Source of the DNA: Deltaproteobacteria bacterium
Lineage (GTDB): Bacteria; Desulfobacterota; Deferrimicrobia; Deferrimicrobiales; Deferrimicrobiaceae
Reading direction: 5' to 3'
Length of the DNA: 8,932 bases
Assembly (NCBI GenBank): GCA_021802685.1
Contig: JAJZRM010000093.1
Span: forward strand, 1 to 8,932
The notes below the pieces were generated by a model. The model saw only the letters and a program-made list of their open reading frames with translations, made no database searches and was not told the origin of the DNA. This document shows, piece by piece, positions 1 through 6,080 of the stretch (the first letter of the stretch is position 1; each line of letters opens with the position of its first letter). Made by a program: the position numbers and the translations under genes.

Positions 1-479
1 AGACGGAAATCACCCGGATTTCCAACGCCACCGAGTTCAACGGGACCAAGCTGCTGGATGGCTCGCAGAGCGCCAGCGGCGTCACCCTGCAGGTCGGGTT
101 CCAGAACGTCGCGGCGAACGACCGCATCACGTTCTTCAGCGGGATCGGCGCGGTCAGCGCGAACACGCTCAGCCTGCTGGCCGACATCAGCACGGTCGGA
201 AGCGCCCAGTCGAACCTCGACATGGTCACGAGCGCCATCGGCACGGTCGCATCCAGCCGAGGCACCCTCGGCGCCGTCATGAGCCGGCTCGAATCGACGA
301 TCGCGAACCTGCGGGTCACCTCCGAGAACCTCACCTCCGCGGATTCGGCGATCCGCGACGCGGACTTCGCGTACGAATCGGCCCAGTTCACGAAGAACCA
401 GATCCTCGTCCAGGCGGCCAACGCGATGGTCGCGCAGGCCAACGTGCTGCCGCAGGCGGCTCTGCAACTCCTGCAGTAG
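1..479 (+). CDS. fliC: Flagellin, C-terminal part (5' end outside window)
   Basis: This is the structural subunit of the flagellar filament, exported through the flagellar type III system and polymerised outside the cell. The reading frame is open from base 3 and ends at TAG 477-479, leaving 158 visible residues. They begin in the conserved ND1 stretch (TRISNATEFNGTKLLDG-type). A short variable part follows, then the C-terminal D1/D0 helices with the family signature NLRVTSENLTSADSAIRDAD, and the hydrophobic end AMVAQANVLPQAALQLLQ. The region between ND1 and CD1 is short, about 60 residues, so this flagellin lacks large outer D2/D3 domains in the visible part. The Ser/Thr-rich segment (SQSASGVT and the stretch up to about residue 80) would be the exposed place for O-glycans. 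That fits the glycosyltransferase genes downstream, but modification is inferred. The start codon and promoter lie left of the window. Confidence 0.95.
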   Translation, partial: TEITRISNATEFNGTKLLDGSQSASGVTLQVGFQNVAANDRITFFSGIGAVSANTLSLLADISTVGSAQSNLDMVTSAIGTVASSRGTLGAVMSRLESTIANLRVTSENLTSADSAIRDADFAYESAQFTKNQILVQAANAMVAQANVLPQAALQLLQ

Positions 480-497
480 CCGAACATGAGAAACGGG

Positions 498-522
498 GGG
501 GAGGGGGCGACCCCCCCTCCCC
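498..522 (+). terminator. Strong GC hairpin after flagellin (terminator-like or mRNA-stabilising)
   Basis: A perfect 10-bp inverted repeat (GGGGAGGGGG at 498-507, CCCCCTCCCC at 513-522) with a 5-nt loop begins 18 bases after the flagellin stop. It is not followed by a T-run, so it is not a classical intrinsic terminator. It could attenuate read-through into flaG, protect the 3' end of the abundant flagellin mRNA, or both. The hairpin is seen directly; its function is inferred. Confidence 0.5.
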
Positions 523-543
523 GCCCGGCCGCGGGTGGCTGAC

Positions 544-906
544 ATGGACGTAAAAACAGAGATCATCCTTTCCGTTCCCCAGCAGGCGGCGGGGACGGCT
601 GTCAACGCCGCCGCGGGGATGCCCAATCCCGCTCCCGCCCCTTCCGGATCGGGAACGGACGGCGCGAAGGTCCAGAAGGTGCTCCGCGACGCGCTGAACG
701 TCGAGCCCGTCGCGGACCGGGAGCTCCGCATCGAGTTCGCGGACGACCTCAACATGATCGTGGTCAAGGTCCTGGACAAGGAGAGCGGCGAGATCATCCG
801 CCAGATCCCGATGCCCGAGGAGCTTTCGATCGCGAGACAGCTTCGGGCGTGGATCGACAGGATGGCCCGCGAGCAGCGCGGGATCGTCGTGGACCAGGAG
901 GTATAA
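544..906 (+). CDS. flaG: FlaG family flagellar protein
   Basis: This is a small flagellar accessory protein of 120 residues, the usual size for FlaG. In other bacteria FlaG influences filament length and is commonly encoded between flagellin and fliD. The N-terminal 45 residues are low-complexity (Ala/Pro/Gly-rich) and probably disordered. The conserved part covers about residues 50-115 and contains LRIEFADDLNMIVVKVLDKESGEIIRQIP in two blocks: a beta segment with VVKVLDKESGEIIRQIP, then the helix MPEELSIARQLRAWIDRM. I prefer ATG 544 because GGGTGG (533-538) sits just upstream, but GTG 535 in the same frame would add three residues and cannot be excluded. The stop TAA (904-906) touches the fliD start, so the two genes are co-translated. 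Its exact molecular role is not settled in the family. Confidence 0.88.
   Translation: MDVKTEIILSVPQQAAGTAVNAAAGMPNPAPAPSGSGTDGAKVQKVLRDALNVEPVADRELRIEFADDLNMIVVKVLDKESGEIIRQIPMPEELSIARQLRAWIDRMAREQRGIVVDQEV
896..901 (+). promoter_or_regulatory. Ribosome binding site of fliD (decides TTG start)
   Basis: AGGAGG ends 5 bases before TTG 907 and lies inside the last codons of flaG. This perfect Shine-Dalgarno sequence supports the uncommon TTG start of fliD over any internal ATG; the next in-frame ATG (958) would remove the conserved N-terminal helix. Confidence 0.85.
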
Positions 907-2247
907 TTGTCGGCTTTTTCCGTAAGCGGCCTGATCTCCGGCATCGACTACAACGAAATGATCGAACAGATCATGGAATTGGAGCGGGAGCCGATCACCC
1001 GGATGGAAAGCCGGCAGGCGGATTACAACAAGAAGATCAGCCTGTACGCGGATCTTTCCTCGAAACTGGACGCGCTGAAGACCGCGTCGGAAGGGTTGAA
1101 AACCGCAACGGGTTTCTACACCAGGTCTGCGTCGGCAAGCGACGAGGACGTTTGCAACGTGACGGCGTCGAGCTCCGCCGCCGAGGGGAACTACTCCCTC
1201 ACGGTGACCGCGCTCGCGCAGGCCCATCGGATCGCCTCGTCGGCGGTCGCGGCCGAAACGAGCACGGTGAGCTCCGCGAGCGGCAACTTCAGCTTCCAGG
1301 TCGGGGCCGGCGACGTGACGACCGTCGCCGTCACCGCGACGACGACGCTGGCGGAGCTCCGGGACGCCATCAACGCCGCCTCGGACGACGCGGCGGCGAG
1401 CATCATCAACGACGGCCCCGGCTACCGTCTCGTCCTCACGAGCACCGCCTCCGGCGCCGCGAACGCCATCACGGTGACGGAGAACGTCACTTCCCTCGGC
1501 TTGCCGACCGGCCCGGTTGCGGGCGGCGTCCAGCTCCAGGCGGCCCAGGACGCCGCCTTCAGCATCGACGGCCTGCCGATGACCCGCAGCTCCAACACCG
1601 TGGAAGGCGCGATCAGCGGCGTGGCGATCACGTTGAAGACCGCGGGGACGTCCACCCTCTCCGTGACGAACGACACGGCGGCCATCCAGGAGAAGATCGA
1701 AGCGTTCGTCACGGCCTACAACGATGTCGTTTCCATCGTCTCGACCAACGCGTCCTACAACGCGACCACCAAGAAAAGCGGGCCGTTTTCGGGGGAGGCG
1801 ACCGCCCGGGACGTGGTGACCCGCCTGCAGTGGGTTCTCGGGAACCGCGTCGAGGGTCTTCCGGATGCGCTGCGGTCGCTGTCGCAGATCGGCATCAAGA
1901 CCGGCAGGGACGGAACCCTTTCCATCGACACCGCCGTGCTGACCGAGAAGATCACCACGGACCTGGACGGGGTGTCGGACCTGTTCAACTCCGAAAGCGG
2001 CGTGGCGAATTCGGTGTGGAACTACGTGGACGGCGTGACGGATACGATCTCGGGGGCCATCACCTACAGGACGAAGGGGCTCCAGTCGATCGTGTCGAAG
2101 CTCGGCGACGACATCACCCGGGTCGAGGACCGGCTGGCCAAGTACGAGGAGTCGCTGATCGCGCAGTTCGCGAAGCTCGAGTCGCTTCTCAGCACGTTGT
2201 CCACGCAATCTTCGTTCCTGAGCAGCCTGTTCACCTCGTCCTCGTGA
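907..2247 (+). CDS. fliD: Flagellar filament cap protein FliD (HAP2)
   Basis: FliD forms the oligomeric cap at the tip of the filament and helps exported flagellin to fold into place. The 446-residue length is normal. Residues 1-60 are the FliD N-terminal domain (VSGLISGIDYNEMIEQIMELE, then a coiled coil). Residues about 80-200 form a Thr/Ser/Ala-rich beta domain. A flagellin_IN-like segment lies near 215-255 (FSIDGLPMTRSSNTVEGAISG). The FliD C-terminal domain follows, with the signature IGIKTGRDGTLSID near residue 325 and DLFNSESGVAN. The C-terminal 60 residues are a heptad-patterned helix (ITRVEDRLAKYEESLIAQF) ending in Ser/Leu-rich sequence, as expected for the part that inserts into the filament. 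Translation starts at TTG directly after the flaG stop, with an excellent ribosome binding site. The middle domain is on the small side for cap proteins that carry adhesive insertions. Confidence 0.95.
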   Translation: MSAFSVSGLISGIDYNEMIEQIMELEREPITRMESRQADYNKKISLYADLSSKLDALKTASEGLKTATGFYTRSASASDEDVCNVTASSSAAEGNYSLTVTALAQAHRIASSAVAAETSTVSSASGNFSFQVGAGDVTTVAVTATTTLAELRDAINAASDDAAASIINDGPGYRLVLTSTASGAANAITVTENVTSLGLPTGPVAGGVQLQAAQDAAFSIDGLPMTRSSNTVEGAISGVAITLKTAGTSTLSVTNDTAAIQEKIEAFVTAYNDVVSIVSTNASYNATTKKSGPFSGEATARDVVTRLQWVLGNRVEGLPDALRSLSQIGIKTGRDGTLSIDTAVLTEKITTDLDGVSDLFNSESGVANSVWNYVDGVTDTISGAITYRTKGLQSIVSKLGDDITRVEDRLAKYEESLIAQFAKLESLLSTLSTQSSFLSSLFTSSS

Positions 2248-2301
2248 GGACGGGCGGCAGTACCCGGCGCAATCGCAGGAAAAACCACAAGGGGAGTGCG
2301 G

Positions 2302-2730
2302 ATGATGCAGAAGGCTGACGCGTACCGGAAGGCGACGGTCGATACATCGGACAACGTGAGGCTCGTATCCCTCCTTTTCGACGGCGCGATCAATTTCCTG
2401 AAGATCGCGAAGGGAAAGATGGTGACGCGCGACGTGGCGGGGAAGGGAATCTACATCGGGAAGGCCACCGCGATCGTCGGCGAGCTGACCAGCTGCCTCA
2501 ACATGGAAGAGGGCGGCGAGATCGCCCGCAACCTCCGGCGGCTGTACGACTTCGTTCTCGACCGCCTTCTCAAGGCCAACCTGAAGAACGACATGATCGC
2601 GCTCGACGAAGCGGTCAAGGTGCTGGAGACCCTCCGCGGTGGATGGAAGGAAATGGAGCGGAACCAGGCCGCCGCCCACACGGCCTCCCATAGGGCTTCC
2701 GGCGGCGTGGGGATGGCGGTGCAGGCATGA
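2302..2730 (+). CDS. fliS: Flagellin export chaperone FliS
   Basis: FliS binds the disordered C-terminal end of flagellin in the cytoplasm, prevents early polymerisation and hands it to the export gate. The product has 142 residues, about the family size. The N-terminus shows the family pattern: AYRKATVDTS, then NVRLVSLLFDGAINFL, equivalent to the usual LxxMLYDGAIxFL. The helices that follow include YIGKATAIVGELTSCLN and IARNLRRLYDFVLDRLLKAN. The C-terminal tail after about residue 120 is Ala/His-rich and poorly conserved. ATG 2302 is chosen because GGGGAG (2291-2296) precedes it by 5 bases; ATG 2305 is an equally placed alternative, and GTG 2296 overlaps the ribosome binding site. The gene lies 54 bp after fliD and ends in an ATGA overlap with the next gene. 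Confidence 0.95.
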   Translation: MMQKADAYRKATVDTSDNVRLVSLLFDGAINFLKIAKGKMVTRDVAGKGIYIGKATAIVGELTSCLNMEEGGEIARNLRRLYDFVLDRLLKANLKNDMIALDEAVKVLETLRGGWKEMERNQAAAHTASHRASGGVGMAVQA

Positions 2731-3056
2731 AGGAGCGGATGGAAACCCTCTGCCTCCGTCTCCTCGACCTGGCCCGGGCGCAGATGACCGCCTTGGAGGC
2801 GGGAGACATCGACGAAGCGTTGGCGCTGGCGGGGAAGCGCCAACAAGTCACCGGCGAAATTCAAAAAATTGGCGCGAAATTTCCGGTTCCGGCCTCGCTG
2901 GCTTCCCTGGCCGCTTTGGACGGCGAACTCGCCGCCAAGGTCCGCGCGGAGATGGAAGCCACGCGGAAGAGCCTGTTAAACATTCAAAAAACAAAGGCTT
3001 TCATCGGTTCTGTCTCCGCAAGGGAGCCCGGTCGAGGGTATTCACGGGTCACCTGA
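2727..3056 (+). CDS. FliT/FlgN-like flagellar chaperone
   Basis: This is a small all-helical protein of 109 residues, placed directly after fliS where fliT commonly lies. FliT-type chaperones bind FliD and FlgN-type chaperones bind the hook-filament junction proteins; both deliver late substrates to the export gate. Visible features are a first long helix (METLCLRLLDLARAQMTALEAG), the family-like stretch GDIDEALALAGKRQQV, and a charged second helix pair up to about residue 90. No signal peptide or membrane segment is seen. ATG 2727 overlaps the fliS stop (ATGA) and has only a weak ribosome binding site, so translation probably depends on fliS. The identification rests on length, helical pattern and position; the sequence alone does not separate FliT from FlgN. 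The codons of the second half include A-rich patches (2859-2870, 2982-2993) unlike the rest of the locus. Confidence 0.72.
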   Translation: MKERMETLCLRLLDLARAQMTALEAGDIDEALALAGKRQQVTGEIQKIGAKFPVPASLASLAALDGELAAKVRAEMEATRKSLLNIQKTKAFIGSVSAREPGRGYSRVT

Positions 3057-3107
3057 GGCCGTCGTTTTCTTGATCCCTCCCCTGTCGATTTCCTAACTGA
3101 TGGCATT

Positions 3108-3123
3108 TGGCAAGACTGTTGCA
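3108..3123 (+). promoter_or_regulatory. Sigma-54 (RpoN) promoter candidate
   Basis: TGGCAAG-ACTG-TTGCA matches the RpoN consensus TGGCACG-N4-TTGCW at 11 of 12 defined positions. The invariant GG (3109-3110) and GC (3121-3122) are exactly 10 bases apart, as required. Transcription would start near 3134, leaving about 50 bases of leader before GTG 3186. RpoN with an enhancer-binding activator drives many flagellar genes in proteobacteria, so this promoter would tie the modification genes to flagellar assembly. The match is seen; activity is inferred. Confidence 0.72.
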
Positions 3124-3147
3124 AAGACCCTTTCGCCGCGGTCTTGC
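3110..3147 (+). repeat. Inverted repeat around the predicted transcription start
   Basis: GCAAGAC (3110-3116) is repeated inverted as GTCTTGC (3141-3147). A near-copy, GCAAAGACC (3121-3129), can also pair with GGTCTTGC (3140-3147) through a single bulged A. The repeats overlap both halves of the sigma-54 promoter and flank the predicted start near 3134. They may be an operator for a dimeric regulator or may be chance; no known binding-site family is recognised. Confidence 0.35.
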
Positions 3148-3172
3148 GGCAGACGCCGAACTTGAATATCCC

Positions 3173-3181
3173 GGGGAGGGG
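3173..3181 (+). promoter_or_regulatory. Ribosome binding site of the radical SAM gene (decides GTG start)
   Basis: GGGGAGGGG lies 4 bases before GTG 3186. This selects GTG 3186 over the in-frame TTG 3144, which has no such site and would add 14 residues ahead of the conserved ANILLVNP beginning of the B12-binding fold. Confidence 0.8.
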
Positions 3182-3185
3182 AAAC

Positions 3186-4520
3186 GTGGCGAACATCCTG
3201 CTGGTAAATCCCGCACTGGCGTACAGCGGCTGGAACGCCGATCTGAGACATCCGTCCCCGGACAGCGTCTTCATCCGGCTGGGCATCGCCTATCTCGCCG
3301 GCTCCCTGAAGGCGCGCGGCCATGCCGTCACGCTGGCCGACCTCAGGACGCTCTCGGGCTGGGAGGAGTATGGAAGGCTTGTGGAGAGCGTTTCTCCGGA
3401 TTTCGTGGGGATCTCCATCCATTCCGTCGAATTCCCGTTCGCGGTCGAGGCGGCGCGGCGGGCGAAAAGGATCCTGCCCCGCGTAAAGGCGATCGCCGGC
3501 GGAGTCCATCCGACGATGTTCCCGGAAGAATGCCTCGAGGAGGGGGTCTTCGACCACGTCCTGAAAGGAGAAGGAGAGGTTTCCCTTCCGCTGCTCGTGA
3601 AAGATCCGTCCCGTTTCCCGCGGGTCTTCTGGGGAGAAACCCCCGATCTCGACAAGATCCCGTTCCCCGACCGGGACGTGTGGCCCGATCTCCGTCAACG
3701 ACTCGCTTGCGAGCCTTTCGGGATCAAGGGATACCGCTTCCCGCTTCCCATGGCCGAGATGATCAACACGAGAGGATGCCCCTACCAATGCACGTTCTGC
3801 TGCGGCCCGGGAGAGCACCAGGTGTACTCGCGTCCGTCTGCAGGCGGCGACAGGAAGACGTACATCAGGGGCCGAAGCGTGGCGAACGTGGTGGCGGAGC
3901 TGGAGATGCTGATGGAAAAATACGGCATCCGGTCGGTCATGTTCCACGACGATCAGTTCATATTGTCTCCTCAATGGGTCGAACGGTTCATCGAGGCGCT
4001 CCATTCCCGCGGGATCGTGAAGGCCGGGCTGAAATGGGTGACGTCGAGCCGCGCGGACATCATCTGCCGGAACGACCGGCTGATCGGGAAGATGGCGGAC
4101 GCGGGGCTCGAACTCCTGATCATCGGGTTCGAATCCTTCAGCCCGAGGATTTTGAAATGGTTCGGGAAGGGGGTGACCGCGGAGGAGAATTTCCGCGCCG
4201 CGGAAATCTGCAGGACGCACGGCGTGAAGGTCTGGGCGAACTATATCCTTGGAATACCCACCGATACGGGCTGGCGCATGGAAGACGACCTGGCGACGGT
4301 CGAGGGAGTACTGAGAGTCCGTCCCGTCCACTATTCCCCCGCCCTGTACACCCCCGTCCCCGGGAGCCTGCTCTATCCGTATTACAAGGACAACGGCCTC
4401 ATCCTGGAAGCGAGCGAGAGCGGCGACCTGAACGACCGGGGAGCGATGACTCCGAAGGTAAAGGGAGTCGATTACGATCTTCTCAAATCGATCATGATGG
4501 ACGATTCGGCGTTCCTGTAA
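3186..4520 (+). CDS. Radical SAM protein with N-terminal B12-binding-like domain
   Basis: The product is a 444-residue cytosolic enzyme of the B12-binding-domain radical SAM class. Residues 1-140 have a Rossmann-like B12-binding fold: ANILLVNPA, a LGIAYLAGSLKARGHAV helix-strand, PDFVGISIHS, GGVHPTMFPEE and GEGEVSLPLL. The DxHxxG cobalamin motif is absent, as in many members of this class. The radical SAM core covers about 190-400, with the cluster cysteines Cys198, Cys202 and Cys205 in GCPYQCTFC and a fourth, Cys206, beside them. GFESFSPRILKWFGKG (from residue 314) and LGIPTD are typical of the family. Related enzymes carry out radical methylations, ring closures or lipid and sugar modifications; the substrate here is unknown. 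It is the first gene after the sigma-54 promoter, before three glycosyltransferase genes, so a modified sugar or modified flagellin residue is a reasonable but unproven guess. Confidence 0.88.
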   Translation: MANILLVNPALAYSGWNADLRHPSPDSVFIRLGIAYLAGSLKARGHAVTLADLRTLSGWEEYGRLVESVSPDFVGISIHSVEFPFAVEAARRAKRILPRVKAIAGGVHPTMFPEECLEEGVFDHVLKGEGEVSLPLLVKDPSRFPRVFWGETPDLDKIPFPDRDVWPDLRQRLACEPFGIKGYRFPLPMAEMINTRGCPYQCTFCCGPGEHQVYSRPSAGGDRKTYIRGRSVANVVAELEMLMEKYGIRSVMFHDDQFILSPQWVERFIEALHSRGIVKAGLKWVTSSRADIICRNDRLIGKMADAGLELLIIGFESFSPRILKWFGKGVTAEENFRAAEICRTHGVKVWANYILGIPTDTGWRMEDDLATVEGVLRVRPVHYSPALYTPVPGSLLYPYYKDNGLILEASESGDLNDRGAMTPKVKGVDYDLLKSIMMDDSAFL

Positions 4521-4543
4521 GTCGGAAAACCATGGAGGGGGAC

Positions 4544-6076
4544 ATGAACGGGCCCGGAGTGTCGGCGGACGCGAGGATGCAGGAACTTCCCTGGGCGCTG
4601 GAATGCGCAAGCCGGATCTTCAAGGAGAAGAAGAACATCTCCTCGCGGCAGGCCGGTGCGCTCCTGGCCGCCGAGAGGAAGGCCGCCCACCTGGAACATC
4701 AGCTGGCCGAAGCGAAAAGCGCGCTGGGGGAGATCCTCCGGGAACAGTATCGGATCGAGCCGATGTCCTCCGATCCGCGGCCGGCAGCCCTGGCCGACAG
4801 GATTTCCGTGATCATCCCGGTGAAGAACGGGGGCGACACCCTTCCGGAACTGCTCCGGAAAATCCGGGCGCAGAGGAAAGTCGAGGACGTGGAGATCATC
4901 GTCATCGACTCGGGGTCGACGGACGGTTCCGTCGCGGTCGCGGAATCGTTCGGGTGCAGGGTGATCCGCATTCCCCAGAAGGATTTCAACCACGGCGGGA
5001 CGCGGAATCTCGGCGCCCGGGAGGCCCGGGGGGATTTCCTGGTGTTCACCGTCCAGGATGCCGTGCCCGTGGGCAATTACTGGCTCTACGGCATGGTGTG
5101 CCCGTTCCTCTCCCACCCGGATCTCGGCGCCGTTTCCTCAAGGCAATTCGTCCGCCCGGATGCGGACCTGTACAGTCAATGGACGAACGAGGAAACGAAC
5201 CGGATGATCGGATTCGAGGGGGATTCCGTCTACGGGCTCTCCCCGTCGTTCGATTTTACGAACTGGAAGCACCTCGACGGGTTGACGAAGCGCAGGCTGT
5301 CGTTTCTCGACGACGTATCCTCCTGCGTTCCGAAAAGCGTGTTCCACGAGGTGCCGTTCAGTCCCCTCAACAACGCGGAGGACATGGACCTGGGCATCCG
5401 CCTGCTGGAAAAAGGAAGGAAGATCGGATTCCTGACTTCGACGGGCGTCTACCATTGGCACGACCGGGGGCCGGACTACGTACTGAAGCGCCATTACATC
5501 GGCACGAAGGCGAACCTGTACATCTTGAGGAGCTCCCTTCCCCGCTTCTTCGAGGTGCAAGACATCGGGTGGAAAGCGTTCGTCGCGAACGTCGCCGACA
5601 TGCTCGACCTGTTGGCGGCCGCCTTGCCGGGGGCCGGCGGAGTGGACCCGAAACCCCTGAACGCGTCGCGCGCGTTCGTCTCCTCCATCCGGCGATACAT
5701 CGATGCTTCGCCGGGAGAAACATCGGCCGCGTTCGGAGAGCCCGGGAGGTCCGCCGGGGATCGCCTCGAATCCCTGTGCCCCGGCGTCTTCGGCGCCCCG
5801 GTGTTCCTGCCGGGGGAACGCCACCAGTTCCACAGGAATTTCCTGGTATCCCATTTCCTGCGGGGGGTCGGACAGTTCGCCGAGTTCCTCGGCGCCAGGC
5901 AGTCGTCCCTCAAGGGGCGGGAGGAGGAGTTCCTGTCCGCCCTTCACAAGATCCTTGCGGCGGCGGTCGGCGAAGCGTTGGGGGCGTACTTTCTCGAGGC
6001 GGAAACCCGGGGGCGCCTGACCGGCGATTTGACCGGGATGGACCGCCTGCTGGCCAAAGGCGTGTGTTCCTTCTAG
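4544..6076 (+). CDS. GT2 glycosyltransferase (rhamnosyltransferase-like) with extra N- and C-terminal regions
   Basis: This is a 510-residue predicted glycosyltransferase with a GT-A fold, transferring a sugar from a nucleotide-sugar donor. Residues 1-80 are helical, with a charged coiled-coil-like stretch (AAERKAAHLEHQLAEAKSAL). The GT2 domain starts at residue 86 (RISVIIPVKNGG). It has DSGSTDGS at 122-129, FNHGGTRN at 148-155, which recalls rhamnosyltransferase-type GT2 enzymes, and VQDAVP around Asp172 where other GT2 proteins show DxD. ED at 279-280 is the likely base region, and YHWHDRG lies at 303-309. From about residue 340 to the end there is a mostly helical region of roughly 170 residues that I cannot assign. 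No membrane segment is seen. ATG 4544 is chosen over ATG 4532 because GGAGG (4534-4538) precedes it by 5 bases. It follows the radical SAM gene by 23 bp. The donor and acceptor are unknown. Confidence 0.85.
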   Translation: MNGPGVSADARMQELPWALECASRIFKEKKNISSRQAGALLAAERKAAHLEHQLAEAKSALGEILREQYRIEPMSSDPRPAALADRISVIIPVKNGGDTLPELLRKIRAQRKVEDVEIIVIDSGSTDGSVAVAESFGCRVIRIPQKDFNHGGTRNLGAREARGDFLVFTVQDAVPVGNYWLYGMVCPFLSHPDLGAVSSRQFVRPDADLYSQWTNEETNRMIGFEGDSVYGLSPSFDFTNWKHLDGLTKRRLSFLDDVSSCVPKSVFHEVPFSPLNNAEDMDLGIRLLEKGRKIGFLTSTGVYHWHDRGPDYVLKRHYIGTKANLYILRSSLPRFFEVQDIGWKAFVANVADMLDLLAAALPGAGGVDPKPLNASRAFVSSIRRYIDASPGETSAAFGEPGRSAGDRLESLCPGVFGAPVFLPGERHQFHRNFLVSHFLRGVGQFAEFLGARQSSLKGREEEFLSALHKILAAAVGEALGAYFLEAETRGRLTGDLTGMDRLLAKGVCSF

Positions 6077-6080
6077 CGCG

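Larger units (their letters stand above)
3057..3185 (+). other. Intergenic regulatory gap between chaperone and modification genes
   Basis: This 129-bp stretch holds no convincing gene. It is relatively AT-rich on its left side (3061-3125) for this genome. It contains the sigma-54 promoter candidate, an inverted repeat and the ribosome binding site of the radical SAM gene, each listed separately. A T-rich run (TTTTCTT, 3064-3070) follows the end of the chaperone gene, but only a weak, imperfect hairpin precedes it. Confidence 0.7.

Noticed and set aside
849..2318. A second + strand frame overlapping fliD
   Set aside because: It is out of frame with fliD and its product is a low-complexity Arg/Gly/Asp-rich string.
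388..2691. A 767-codon open frame on the minus strand across flagellin, flaG, fliD and fliS
   Set aside because: It is antisense to four well-recognised flagellar genes. Its translation is Arg/Gly/His/Asp-rich without recognisable domains, a usual by-product of GC-biased third positions.
3029..3070. Intrinsic terminator after the FliT-like gene
   Set aside because: TTTTCTT is present, but the preceding pairing (CGGTC with GGCCG across a long loop, or GGTC with GGCC) is short and contains G-T pairs; it is too weak to call.
3144..3185. Earlier TTG start for the radical SAM gene
   Set aside because: It has no ribosome binding site, lies only about 10 bases after the predicted transcription start, and the added residues precede the normal beginning of the fold.
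3107..4543. Upstream extension of the GT2 gene to a 989-residue protein
   Set aside because: The added part overlaps the radical SAM gene in another frame and is Arg/Pro/Gly-rich without domains. ATG 4544 has its own ribosome binding site and begins the conserved protein.
3093..4610. A 505-codon open frame on the minus strand opposite the radical SAM gene
   Set aside because: The opposite strand has clear radical SAM motifs and ribosome binding site; this frame has none.
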